Origin: Paracoccaceae bacterium
GTDB taxonomy: Bacteria > Pseudomonadota > Alphaproteobacteria > Rhodobacterales > Rhodobacteraceae
Assembly (NCBI GenBank): GCA_022763485.1
Contig: JALEGX010000075.1
Coordinates: forward strand, 1 to 52,292
Reading direction: 5' to 3'
DNA length: 52,292 nt
Part shown: piece by piece, positions 1 to 7,633 of the stretch
Layout: each line of letters opens with the position of its first letter
Numbering within the stretch: position 1 is the first letter of the stretch
Notes under the pieces: model-generated
Databases searched by the model: none
What the model was told of the DNA's origin: nothing
The model's input: the letters and a program-made list of their open reading frames with translations, nothing else
Made by a program: the position numbers and the translations under genes

Positions 1-337
1 CGCCATCCGACCCCCGAAGCTCTGCTCCCCGGCCCGTCTGGCGCCCCGTCAGCGCCTCAGCGCCGCCGGTGAAGGGGGTTCTATGCCTAACACCAAATAC
101 CCGCAACCCCTTTTTATGACTTTCGTCATTTTTTCTTCATTTATCCGATTTTTGCATTCGTTTCGCGGGGTTAACAGGATTTGATTTCATCAGAACGCGC
201 CAGGACGAAAGAAAATTGCCCGGGATGGCGGCCCTCTGCGCGTCGATCGGCGGTTATCCACAGAGTCGCCGCAGCCCGGCCCCCGATTCAGCCTGCCGCC
301 GAGCAGAATCGTGTAGGGTTTCCCGCCGAATCCCACC
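1..337. other. Intergenic region left of msrQ
   Basis: I see no convincing gene here. The first ~100 bases are GC-rich. They are followed by a T-rich, AT-rich stretch (about 111-190) and then GC-rich sequence up to the end of msrQ. A perfect TTATCCACA (DnaA-box-like) lies at 254-262. The small open frames in this stretch have no recognisable protein features and fit chance frames in GC-rich DNA. The region may hold the promoter or 3' end of a gene outside the window. Confidence 0.5.
254..262 (+). promoter_or_regulatory. Single DnaA-box-like nonamer
   Basis: The 9-mer TTATCCACA matches the classical DnaA box exactly and sits 60-140 bases right of an AT-rich stretch. Only one perfect box is visible, and neighbouring genes (msrPQ) are not typical origin neighbours. 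A functional replication or DnaA-titration role is therefore only a possibility. Confidence 0.2.
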
Positions 338-937
338 TCAGGCGGCCTGCGCCTTCCGGTTGGGCCTGTGACGCAGAGCCAGAAGCAGGCAGACGACACC
401 CAGATAGATCATGGGTTCGATCTGGAACCCCTTGACCAGCATCAGGAAGTGGACCGCCCCCAACAGAACCGCCACATAGGTCAGCTTGTGCAGCCGACGC
501 CAGGTTGGACCCAGCTTTCGCACTGAGAGGTTGTTGGAGGTGATGGCCAGCGGCACCATGCACAGGAATCCCAGCATGCCAATGGTGATATAGGGGCGCT
601 TCAGGATATCGGACCAGATCTGACCCAGGATCTGCACATCCAGAACCAGCCAGACCAACAGATGGCAGGTCACATAGAAGAAGGCCAGGAGGCCGATGGG
701 CCGGCGCAGCTTGATCAGCCGGATCCCGAAGAACCGCTGCAAGGGGGTGATGGCCAGGCCGGCAATCAGAAATTGCAGCGCCAGCTCACCATATTCATGT
801 TCCAGCGCCTTGATCGGCTCGACCCCAAGGCCACCGGTCAGACCCTGATAGAACAGCCACACCGCAGGAAGGACCCCAAGGACATAGACAAGGCCATTGG
901 GGATCCGGCGCAGAACGGCGTTCAACTGGTCGCGCAT
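338..937 (-). CDS. msrQ: MsrQ, haem-binding membrane subunit of MsrPQ
   Basis: This 199-residue integral membrane protein belongs to the ferric-reductase-like transmembrane family. It passes electrons from the respiratory chain to MsrP for repair of oxidised methionine in periplasmic proteins. About six hydrophobic segments are visible. Candidate haem ligands are H92 (VTCHLLVW), H150 (WRRLHKLTY) and H163 (GAVHFLML). Its start codon overlaps the stop of msrP (TGATG at 935-939), so the two are translationally coupled and form one operon read leftwards. Length and motifs match the family (about 200 residues). The identification is firm from sequence and gene partner. Confidence 0.95.
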   Translation of the reverse strand: MRDQLNAVLRRIPNGLVYVLGVLPAVWLFYQGLTGGLGVEPIKALEHEYGELALQFLIAGLAITPLQRFFGIRLIKLRRPIGLLAFFYVTCHLLVWLVLDVQILGQIWSDILKRPYITIGMLGFLCMVPLAITSNNLSVRKLGPTWRRLHKLTYVAVLLGAVHFLMLVKGFQIEPMIYLGVVCLLLALRHRPNRKAQAA

Positions 938-1839
938 CAGAAGTGCTCCGTCAGATCCATGCCATCATAGAGCGCGGCCACCTCTTCTTCATAGCCATTG
1001 AACATCAAGGTCGGCTGACGCCGCGCAAAGAGCCCCCCGCCCAAGCGACGCTCGGACGCCTGCGACCAGCGCGGATGCGACACATTGGGGTTCACGTTGC
1101 TGTAGAATCCATACTCGCGCGCATTGGCCATGTTCCAGCTGGTGTCCGGCTGCTTGTCGGTCAGCGTGATCCGGACAATCGACTTGATCGACTTGAAACC
1201 GTATTTCCACGGCACCACCAGACGCAGCGGCGCGCCGTTCTGGTTGGGCAGGGGTTTGCCGAAGATGCCGGTCGCCATCAGCGTCAGCGGGTGCATCGCT
1301 TCGTCCAGACGCAGGCCTTCGCGGTAGGGCCAGTCCAGCACACGGTACTGCGTGCCGGGCATTTCGGAGGGACGATAGAGCGTTTCGAAAGACACGTATT
1401 TCGCCTCTTCCTGCACACCGGCAAGATTGAGCAGATCCGCCAGCTCAAACCCGTTCCACGGCACCACCATCGACCAGGCCTCGACACAGCGGAAGCGATA
1501 GATCCGCTCCTCTATGGTCATTTCCGACAGAATGTCCTGCAAACCGTATTCGCCCGGACGATCCACCATACCGTCGATGGTCACGGCCCACGGCTTTGTG
1601 GTCATGCGATGGGCGTATTGGGCCGGATCCCCCTTGCCGGTTCCGAACTCATAGAAGTTGCAATAGGTGGTGACCTCTTCCCAGGTGTTGGGCTCCAGCT
1701 CTTCCTGCGCCAGCGCCGGCCCTGCCATCGCGGCAAGCCCGATACCGGACAGTCCTGCCATGACCTGACGCCGGTTCATGAACACCGCTTCGGGGGTGAT
1801 ATCTGCCCGTGTCAGGTCATTGCTCCAACGATACGCCAT
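937..1839 (-). CDS. msrP: MsrP, periplasmic methionine-sulfoxide reductase catalytic subunit
   Basis: The protein has 300 residues and a molybdopterin (SUOX-type) fold. It reduces methionine sulfoxide in exported proteins using electrons from MsrQ. The N-terminus has the family signature of RW-ND-T-DITPE followed by a twin-arginine signal (NRRQVMAGL, R23-R24) and a cleavage site after PALA, so it should be exported folded by Tat. C118 in YRFRCVEAWSM is the expected molybdenum ligand. The start at 1839 keeps the conserved pre-Tat segment. It is the first gene of the msrPQ operon. No dedicated regulator such as a CusRS/YedVW pair is visible nearby. Confidence 0.95.
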   Translation of the reverse strand: MAYRWSNDLTRADITPEAVFMNRRQVMAGLSGIGLAAMAGPALAQEELEPNTWEEVTTYCNFYEFGTGKGDPAQYAHRMTTKPWAVTIDGMVDRPGEYGLQDILSEMTIEERIYRFRCVEAWSMVVPWNGFELADLLNLAGVQEEAKYVSFETLYRPSEMPGTQYRVLDWPYREGLRLDEAMHPLTLMATGIFGKPLPNQNGAPLRLVVPWKYGFKSIKSIVRITLTDKQPDTSWNMANAREYGFYSNVNPNVSHPRWSQASERRLGGGLFARRQPTLMFNGYEEEVAALYDGMDLTEHF

Positions 1840-1911
1840 TTCTGTTTCCCTCAGTTCACTCGTTCAGAACAGAAATAGACGTGAATGCGTCGCTGGCCAA
1901 AACATAAGAAG

Positions 1912-3405
1912 TCACGATTCAGAGACGGGATTGTAACTTGGCAGGATCTCATTCATCGGCACCGACCGCCCGTTGGACTGCATGATGCGGACATGGCGTC
2001 GCCGCATCTGGCGGGGTTCGGAGACGCCAACCGAATGAGCGATGGTTTCCACCTCGTGAATGATCTCGCGGGCGTAGCGCGCCACCCGGCGATATTTGCG
2101 CTCGGCCACCAGCCCCTTCTGGAACCGGGGATCATGGGTGGTGATCCCGGTGGGACAGGTATTCCTGTTGCACTTGAGCGCCTGAATGCAGCCCAGCGAG
2201 AACATGAAGCCGCGCGCAGAGGTGATGAAATCCGCACCCGCTGCCAGGGCCCAGGCCACATCGCCCGGATTGACCAGCTTGCCCGAGGCAATCAGGCGGA
2301 TCCGGGATTTCAGCCCGCGTTCATCGCGCAGGTTGGCGACCATGGGAATGGCTTCGCGCACGGACATGCCCACCAGATCAATCAGCGGCATCGGCGCGGC
2401 ACCAGTGCCCCCTTCCCCACCATCGATGGTGATGAAATCTGGCGCGCAATCCTCGGACCGGGCCACAATGGCGTCAAACAGATCCCGCATGACCTCTTCG
2501 GAACCGACCACGGTCTTGATGCCGACAGGCTTGCCCGTGACCGTGCGCACCCGGACGATCATGTCCAGCAGATCATCGAAAGAGCGGATCTCTTTGTGCC
2601 GGTTCGGCGATTGGCTGTCCTTGCCTTTGGCGATCCCGCGGATCTGGGCAATCTCATCGCTGATCTTTTCCGCGGGCAGGATGCCGCCCTTACCGGGTTT
2701 GGCACCCTGGGACAGTTTGATCTCGAACATCCGGACCTGTTCATGCGCGGCGACCTCGCTCAGCTTCTCATCACTCAGGTTGCCGTCACAATCGCGCACG
2801 CCATATTTGGCCGTCCCGATCTGGAAAACGATGTCACAGCCCCCCTCCAGATGGAACGGGCTCAGCCCCCCTTCCCCGGTGTTCAGCCATACCCCGGCCT
2901 CCTTCGCACCGCGGCTCAGCGCCTCGACCGCGGGCCGCGAGATCGCACCATAGCTCATGCCCGAGATGTTGAAGAAGGACGGCGCCATATAGGGCGTGTG
3001 CGCGGTCGGCCCGACCTCCAGCGGTTCGGTCTTTGCATATTGGTCGTTCAGCGGCGGAAACGGCGCATTCACGAAGATCGGTGTACCGGGCACGTTCAGA
3101 TTGCGGGTCGAACCGAAAGCAACCGTATTGCCATCCCCCGAGGACGCCCGTCCGATCCAGTCCCGCTGCGCCCGGTTGAACGGCAGTTCTTCACGGTCCA
3201 TCGCAAAGAAGTACTGACGAAAGAACTCTCCCAGTTCGCTGAACAGATGACGGAAACGCCCGATCACCGGGTAGTTGCGCCGGATGGCGTCCCCGGTCTG
3301 GGTCCGGTCAACAACAAACAGGGCAAGCCCCAGAACCGCGAGCAACCCGAGGACAGAAACAAAGCTGATTGCCATGAACTCGATGGCATTCATTGCAAAA
3401 CCCAT
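1912..3405 (-). CDS. Membrane-anchored glutamate-synthase-like FMN/3Fe-4S oxidoreductase
   Basis: The 497-residue protein matches the FMN-binding central domain of glutamate synthase (GltB domain 2) without the glutaminase domain. An N-terminal hydrophobic helix (about residues 8-32) anchors it to the membrane. The beta/alpha barrel motifs GGEGGTGAAP and ITIDGGEGG (FMN/substrate site) are present. The cysteine set SLGC-x5-C-x4-C resembles the 3Fe-4S ligands of glutamate synthase. Stand-alone members are widespread but poorly characterised, and some act on methylated amino acids (the N-methylglutamate synthase relatives). It is divergent from the DUF302 gene at 3520. The substrate is unknown. 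Confidence 0.85.
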   Translation of the reverse strand: MGFAMNAIEFMAISFVSVLGLLAVLGLALFVVDRTQTGDAIRRNYPVIGRFRHLFSELGEFFRQYFFAMDREELPFNRAQRDWIGRASSGDGNTVAFGSTRNLNVPGTPIFVNAPFPPLNDQYAKTEPLEVGPTAHTPYMAPSFFNISGMSYGAISRPAVEALSRGAKEAGVWLNTGEGGLSPFHLEGGCDIVFQIGTAKYGVRDCDGNLSDEKLSEVAAHEQVRMFEIKLSQGAKPGKGGILPAEKISDEIAQIRGIAKGKDSQSPNRHKEIRSFDDLLDMIVRVRTVTGKPVGIKTVVGSEEVMRDLFDAIVARSEDCAPDFITIDGGEGGTGAAPMPLIDLVGMSVREAIPMVANLRDERGLKSRIRLIASGKLVNPGDVAWALAAGADFITSARGFMFSLGCIQALKCNRNTCPTGITTHDPRFQKGLVAERKYRRVARYAREIIHEVETIAHSVGVSEPRQMRRRHVRIMQSNGRSVPMNEILPSYNPVSES

Positions 3406-3519
3406 TCAAATTCTCCGATATGTTTGATATGGCGCAAGGCAGGATACGAACGTCCGGGAAATCGTGTCCTTGATTGAACGCACACACAAGCCACGACACA
3501 TCACAAAGGACCGAACTTT

Positions 3520-3960
3520 ATGAAACATCTTCTTTTCGCATCTCTAATAGGTGTCACCCCGCTGCTCGCCGCGGCCCAGGATATGGTGACCTATACGTCG
3601 GATATGAGCTTTGACGACGCGACCTTCGCGATCGAGAGCGCGATCGTGGATGCGGGTCTCGTTGTCGATCACGTCAGCCATGTGGGTGAAATGCTGGAGC
3701 GGACCCGTGGTGACGTCGGGTCGGATGTGGTGCTGTTTTCCAATGCAGATGTCTTTTCCTTCTGCTCGGCCAAGGTGTCGCGCAGCGTGATGGAAGCGGA
3801 CCCGATGAACATCGTCTTCTGCCCCTATGACATCTTTGTTGCCGAACTCCCCGATGCACCGGACAGCGTCACCATCGGGTTCCGGCAGTTTCCCGAAGGC
3901 CCGATGCAAGAGGTTCAGACCCTGCTGACGCAGATCGTCGAAGCCGCTCTGGAAGAGTGA
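3520..3960 (+). CDS. Exported DUF302 protein
   Basis: The 146-residue protein starts with a signal peptide (MKHLLFASLIGVTPLLAAAQ). It then has the DUF302 pattern: a short beta/alpha domain with FSNADVFSFCSAKVSR and IVFCPYDIFVAEL, and conserved cysteines around residues 87 and 107. DUF302 proteins are small domains of unknown biochemical function, often found in envelope or redox-stress contexts. The gene is divergent from the glutamate-synthase-like oxidoreductase with a 114-base gap that probably holds both promoters. Function cannot be assigned beyond the family. Confidence 0.8.
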   Translation: MKHLLFASLIGVTPLLAAAQDMVTYTSDMSFDDATFAIESAIVDAGLVVDHVSHVGEMLERTRGDVGSDVVLFSNADVFSFCSAKVSRSVMEADPMNIVFCPYDIFVAELPDAPDSVTIGFRQFPEGPMQEVQTLLTQIVEAALEE

Positions 3961-3970
3961 GAAAACACGC

Positions 3971-4013
3971 GCGTCCGGAGAAACGAAAAAAGTCTCAAAT
4001 TTCCTCTGGACGC
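3971..4013 (+). terminator. Hairpin downstream of the DUF302 gene
   Basis: GCGTCCGGAG (3971-3980) pairs with CTCTGGACGC (4004-4013), giving a 10-bp stem with one G-U pair and a 23-base loop. No T-run follows, so it is only a possible 3' stabiliser or weak terminator between the DUF302 gene and the tRNA. Confidence 0.35.
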
Positions 4014-4046
4014 CCCCGATCTACGGCGCTATACGGCGCTCACCGT

Positions 4047-4121
4047 TCCGGCGTAGCTCAGCGGTAGAGCAGTTGACTGTTAATCAATTGGTCGTAGGTT
4101 CGATCCCTACCGCCGGAGCCA
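4047..4121 (+). tRNA. tRNA-Asn (anticodon GTT), CCA encoded
   Basis: The acceptor stem TCCGGCG (4047-4053) pairs with CGCCGGA (4111-4117). The anticodon loop CTGTTAA carries GTT for asparagine. The T-arm GTAGG-TTCGATC-CCTAC is intact, and the discriminator G is followed by an encoded CCA. All arms fold canonically. No integrase or attachment-site duplication is visible next to it. Confidence 0.97.
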
Positions 4122-4289
4122 AATTCCCTGAAAATCAGCATAGATGCAGCCTTCAGGCCAATTTGGCATGTGGTCTGTGCACGCTGCCCCGCCAAACTCG
4201 ATCTTCAGAATGACCGCGACCGATTCCAAGGGGCCCGGCACTTCCCGGATGCGGAACGAAGCACCCGGTTTTCTGTATAATAATAGGGG

Positions 4290-4319
4290 AAACGGCGCTC
4301 ACAGCAGTGAACACCGTTT
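4290..4319 (-). terminator. Possible terminator of the CMD-family gene
   Basis: AAACGG (4290-4295) and CCGTTT (4314-4319) form the ends of an imperfect hairpin just past the stop of the leftward gene at 4329. On the minus strand it is followed by an AT-rich tail (CCCCTATTATTATAC) rather than a clean T-run. Confidence 0.35.
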
Positions 4320-4328
4320 CGCAGCTTT

Positions 4329-4919
4329 TCAGCTGTCTTCTTCGTCGCCTGTGTAGTAGCCGATGACATCGCTTTCCGTCGTCGCACCCAACCCGTTCAA
4401 CAGCCTGTTGGAGTAGTTGAAGTAGGCGCAGACCTGGTTGACCTCCAGGATCTCCCCGTCTTCGCATCCTGCGATTTTCAGGGCTTCGAAGTCCGACTTG
4501 ATCATCTTGCCCACATCCGTGGTCAGTTTGGCCGCATAGCGCAGCAGCGCCAGTTCCTTGCCTTCGAACTCATCCTCCGGGCGGTGCGCCTTTAGCGCCA
4601 GAAAGATGCGATCACTTCGGGGCTGATCCTTGATCAGGTTGCGCACGTTCATGAAGTGATGGGTCAGCGAATAGGTGCAATCGTTCAGGATCGACGTGTA
4701 GCTGGCCACCACCTCCAGAAACCAGAACGGTAGCACATTGTCCTGCGCATGCAGAACCGACCGGTAGAGCGTCACATGCCCGTTCATGGTTTCCGGACGC
4801 AGCGAATGCACCCGCATCACCGTATCCACGGTGCCATGTGGCGTGCGCGCCTTGTCCAGCAACTCTTTCAGACGCCCGGACGCATCTTCATCCGGCACCA
4901 TTTCAATCCATGCGCTCAT
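4329..4919 (-). CDS. Carboxymuconolactone-decarboxylase/AhpD-like protein (peroxidase-related)
   Basis: The 196-residue protein resembles the peroxidase-related branch of the AhpD/CMD superfamily (all-helical, usually oligomeric). The canonical AhpD site is E...C-x2-C...H. Here the helix reads NDCTYSLTHH, giving C81 and H88 but S84 where the second (peroxidatic) cysteine should be. A disulfide-based thiol reductase cycle is therefore unlikely, and a decarboxylase/isomerase-type or binding role is possible. It is divergent from the M29-like gene, and the 140-base gap contains a perfect 13-bp palindrome. The CMD gene at 7281 in the same island keeps both cysteines. Confidence 0.75.
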   Translation of the reverse strand: MSAWIEMVPDEDASGRLKELLDKARTPHGTVDTVMRVHSLRPETMNGHVTLYRSVLHAQDNVLPFWFLEVVASYTSILNDCTYSLTHHFMNVRNLIKDQPRSDRIFLALKAHRPEDEFEGKELALLRYAAKLTTDVGKMIKSDFEALKIAGCEDGEILEVNQVCAYFNYSNRLLNGLGATTESDVIGYYTGDEEDS

Positions 4920-4964
4920 CTGTGTCTCCTGTTCCGCTGCCTCATCTTAAAGGCAAAGGTACGG

Positions 4965-4977
4965 TTACTGTCAGTAA
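4965..4977. promoter_or_regulatory. Perfect palindrome TTACTGTCAGTAA in divergent promoter
   Basis: TTACTG and CAGTAA flank a central T, a perfect 13-bp inverted repeat between the divergent CMD (4919, leftward) and M29-like (5060, rightward) genes. Its form resembles TetR- or MarR-family operators. No such regulator lies in the window, so the cognate factor is unknown. Confidence 0.45.
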
Positions 4978-5059
4978 ATTTTTCAACCCTGATGAAATTT
5001 TTGTGGATTGCAGAGCCGGTCCGGCGCTAAAATCGCCGCCACGAGTTACCTTTGTGGGG

Positions 5060-6178
5060 ATGAAAGTCATGCAGCAGTCGGATTTGCGTCTGGGCGCAGA
5101 GAACCTTCTGGTCACCTGTGGCGGGCTTAAGGCGGGCGACCGGGTGCTGGTGCTGCGGGAAGAGCCGAAAAATGGCTATTACGATCAAGGGATTGTCGAC
5201 GCGGTGGTGCAGACCGCGCAGGAACTGAACATGATGACCGACTTGCGCACCGTGCCCTTTGACCCGATGGGCGGGACGATTTCCGCAGAGCTGATTGACG
5301 CGATGAAGCAAGCGGATCGCACCGTGTTCCTGTCCCGCACCGGTGACCAGATTCGGTTTGACGCCTCGATGGCTGGCATCCGCCCGATCATGTCCTATGC
5401 GCTGGATGCCGACATGCTGGCCTCGGGCTTCGGTCGTGCGGATTATCACGGGTTCGTAGCTCTCAAGGATGCGGTGAATGCACTGTTTGCCGGAGCAAGC
5501 GAAATCCGCGTGACCTGCCCGCTGGGCACCGACTTCTCAGGCCCGGGTGCGGCCTATGCCCCTTCTGGTGCGGCGGATGTCAGCGTCACCCGCTTTCCCA
5601 TGTCGGTCTTTGCGCCTGTGCCGGCGCGCGGCTTCTCCGGCGTGGTGATGCAGGATGGCTTCCTTGTGGGCACGGGCTCCAAATTCTATGCGCCCTATGG
5701 CTGCGATCTGCGCGAACCATTGGCGGTTCACTTCGACAACACCCGCCTGACCCATTTCAGCGGTCACGACATGGATGTGCACTGTGCCCAGATGCATTAT
5801 GCCAAAGTGGGCCAGATGTTCGACCTTGATCCGTTGACCATGCACTCCTGGCATGCGGGCATCCACCCCGGATGCGCCTACACAATGCCCGCAGCCGATA
5901 ACTTCGAACGATGGAGCGGCGGCGCCTTTGGCAATCCCCGCCTGATGCATTTCCATACCTGCGGACATTACGCCCCCGGTGAGATTTCGCTGAACGTGCT
6001 GGATCCGACCATCCGCATTGATGGCGTGGCGGTCTGGAAAGACGGCGTATTCGACCCCGCGCTGGTGCCCGGCGGCGCCCAGATCCTGGCCCGGCACCCG
6101 TCAATGCAGGCGGTATTCGCGGCCCCGGCGCAGGAGGTTGGACAGGGTGCAAACGGCCGATTGATGGGCGCTGCCTGA
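5060..6178 (+). CDS. M29-superfamily metalloenzyme (aminopeptidase T / NicX-like)
   Basis: The 372-residue product fits the M29 aminopeptidase superfamily, which also includes the ring-cleaving 2,5-dihydroxypyridine dioxygenase NicX. Supporting segments are an N-terminal alpha/beta half starting LVTCGGLKAGDRVLVLREE, the DFSGPG segment, and a His/Asp-rich C-terminal half (HSWHAGIHPGC, HFHTCGHYAPG) able to bind metal. The open frame extends upstream, but ATG 5060 starts the conserved part and puts the 13-bp palindrome upstream. Being next to a Rieske oxygenase favours a catabolic enzyme over a peptidase. The exact reaction cannot be read from the sequence. Confidence 0.6.
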   Translation: MKVMQQSDLRLGAENLLVTCGGLKAGDRVLVLREEPKNGYYDQGIVDAVVQTAQELNMMTDLRTVPFDPMGGTISAELIDAMKQADRTVFLSRTGDQIRFDASMAGIRPIMSYALDADMLASGFGRADYHGFVALKDAVNALFAGASEIRVTCPLGTDFSGPGAAYAPSGAADVSVTRFPMSVFAPVPARGFSGVVMQDGFLVGTGSKFYAPYGCDLREPLAVHFDNTRLTHFSGHDMDVHCAQMHYAKVGQMFDLDPLTMHSWHAGIHPGCAYTMPAADNFERWSGGAFGNPRLMHFHTCGHYAPGEISLNVLDPTIRIDGVAVWKDGVFDPALVPGGAQILARHPSMQAVFAAPAQEVGQGANGRLMGAA

Positions 6179-6218
6179 GGGCCGCACGGCAGGCCGGCCC
6201 GGCCCGCCGCACCAAGGG

Positions 6219-7277
6219 TTACGCAGGCGCGGGTGCTTCCGCGGCAATGGCTTTGGCCACGCGTGAGCGGAACCGCATTGCCCCGGCATCCAGCCCAAGG
6301 TTGAGATAGGGCGTCTTGCGTCGCGCCATGCCGGTCTGCACGTATTCCAGCACGTCCTTGTCCTCGGTGAAGGCCATGATCGCGCCCTGGAACATACGCT
6401 CGGACAGCTCGGTGTCCTCGGCATGCATGTTGCGATGCTGGAACCAGAAATAGCGCGAGTTTTCCCCGTCCACCGGTGTGATGAAATTATAGGAGATATT
6501 CACCAGCGCATTGGGGGAAATCGGCTTGTCCGCTCCGCCTTCGCCCACCGGCGCGTAGACCGACATATTGATGGCGGTCGATGGCAAACGGCACTCATAG
6601 TGCTGTTTTCGATCACAGTTGGGGCCAAAGGGCAGCATGGGTTTGTAATAGGGTGCGGGTGGTTCATCAAAGATCCAGCGCGACACCACGACCCCGTTCT
6701 CCAGCTCCTCCAGATCCAGCGGACGGCTGTCCGTCCCGGCCCCGGCAAACGAGGTCAGATGCACCCAGGCCACGTGGCTTGGATCCAGCAGGTTGTCGGT
6801 GATGTAAAGATAGTGGCAGGCCATCTCCATCGCGCCCTTGGCGGTCTTGCCCCAGGTCGGGTTGTCAAAATTCGGGATATCGATGATCTGGCTCGGATCG
6901 GCCTTCGCCGGATCCCCCATCCACAGCCACAGAAAGCCCCAACGATCCTCTGCCGCGTAGGAATGCACGGCGGCCCGGCGCGGTGGATTGTCCAGCTGCG
7001 TTGGTGCGATCACGCATTCCCCGGTGCAGTCGAAGGTCAGCCCGTGATAACCGCAGACCACATTGTCGCCTTCGATCGTGCCACGCGACAGCGGCAGCTT
7101 GCGATGCGGACAGGCATCCTCCAGCGCGACGGCCTTGCCTTTGGTGTCGCGGAAGATCACGATCTCTTCGTCCAGCATCCGCACCGCGCTCAGCTCTCGG
7201 CCAAAGTCCTCGCTGCGCCCGGCCACGTACCAGCAGTCGCGTATGTAGCCGTCTGCACCGATCAGGTCAGGTCGCAT
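6219..7277 (-). CDS. Rieske-type oxygenase (aromatic ring-hydroxylating / O-demethylase alpha subunit)
   Basis: The 352-residue protein has an N-terminal Rieske 2Fe-2S domain with ligands C56-P-H58 and C75-GY-H78. The catalytic domain has the mononuclear iron motif D165-x2-H168-x4-H173 (NLLDPSHVAWVH). Length and layout match VanA-type (vanillate demethylase, PobA/TsaM-like) monooxygenases, which need a separate reductase. No reductase gene is visible in this window. It is the last or a middle gene of a leftward operon with the CMD gene (3-base gap) and the ABC importer genes, so its substrate is probably what the importer carries. Substrate unknown. Confidence 0.9.
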   Translation of the reverse strand: MRPDLIGADGYIRDCWYVAGRSEDFGRELSAVRMLDEEIVIFRDTKGKAVALEDACPHRKLPLSRGTIEGDNVVCGYHGLTFDCTGECVIAPTQLDNPPRRAAVHSYAAEDRWGFLWLWMGDPAKADPSQIIDIPNFDNPTWGKTAKGAMEMACHYLYITDNLLDPSHVAWVHLTSFAGAGTDSRPLDLEELENGVVVSRWIFDEPPAPYYKPMLPFGPNCDRKQHYECRLPSTAINMSVYAPVGEGGADKPISPNALVNISYNFITPVDGENSRYFWFQHRNMHAEDTELSERMFQGAIMAFTEDKDVLEYVQTGMARRKTPYLNLGLDAGAMRFRSRVAKAIAAEAPAPA

Positions 7278-7280
7278 GGT

Positions 7281-7622
7281 TCACTCCTGCCCTGAAAAGA
7301 CATCAAACGCCTTCAACGCCTTGGCGCTATAGGCATAGGACGGGCCGCCGCCCATGTAGGTGGCCATGGCCAGCGCTTCGCACAGTTCTTCGCGCGTGAT
7401 CCCAAGTCTGACCAGCGAGCGCACGTGAAATCCGATGCAGCTGTCACAGCGCGTCGCGATCGCGATCCCCAGCGCCATGATCTCCTTGGTTTTCTCACTC
7501 AGCGCGCCATTGGATTTGGCGGCCTTGCCCATGATGCCAAAGCCCTTGACCGTCTCGGGGACTTCCTTGGAAAAGGTCCCGATGTCGGCCTCGATCTCGG
7601 CCATGAAGGTGTTCCAATCCAT
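7281..7622 (-). CDS. Carboxymuconolactone-decarboxylase family protein with AhpD CxxC site
   Basis: The 113-residue single-domain CMD protein carries E47 and C59-DS-C62 with H66 (CDSCIGFH), the complete AhpD thiol-redox motif. Such proteins act as alkylhydroperoxidases or thiol:disulfide relays, and relatives decarboxylate gamma-carboxymuconolactone. It lies 3 bases upstream of the Rieske oxygenase gene and 11 bases downstream of the ABC permease in one operon. It may protect against peroxide from uncoupled oxygenase turnover or take part in the pathway, but that is inference. Confidence 0.85.
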   Translation of the reverse strand: MDWNTFMAEIEADIGTFSKEVPETVKGFGIMGKAAKSNGALSEKTKEIMALGIAIATRCDSCIGFHVRSLVRLGITREELCEALAMATYMGGGPSYAYSAKALKAFDVFSGQE

Positions 7623-7633
7623 GATTTTCTCCT

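Noticed and set aside
943..1878. 311-codon rightward frame over msrP
   Set aside because: Antisense to the well-supported msrP gene, with composition typical of an opposite-strand shadow and no motif.
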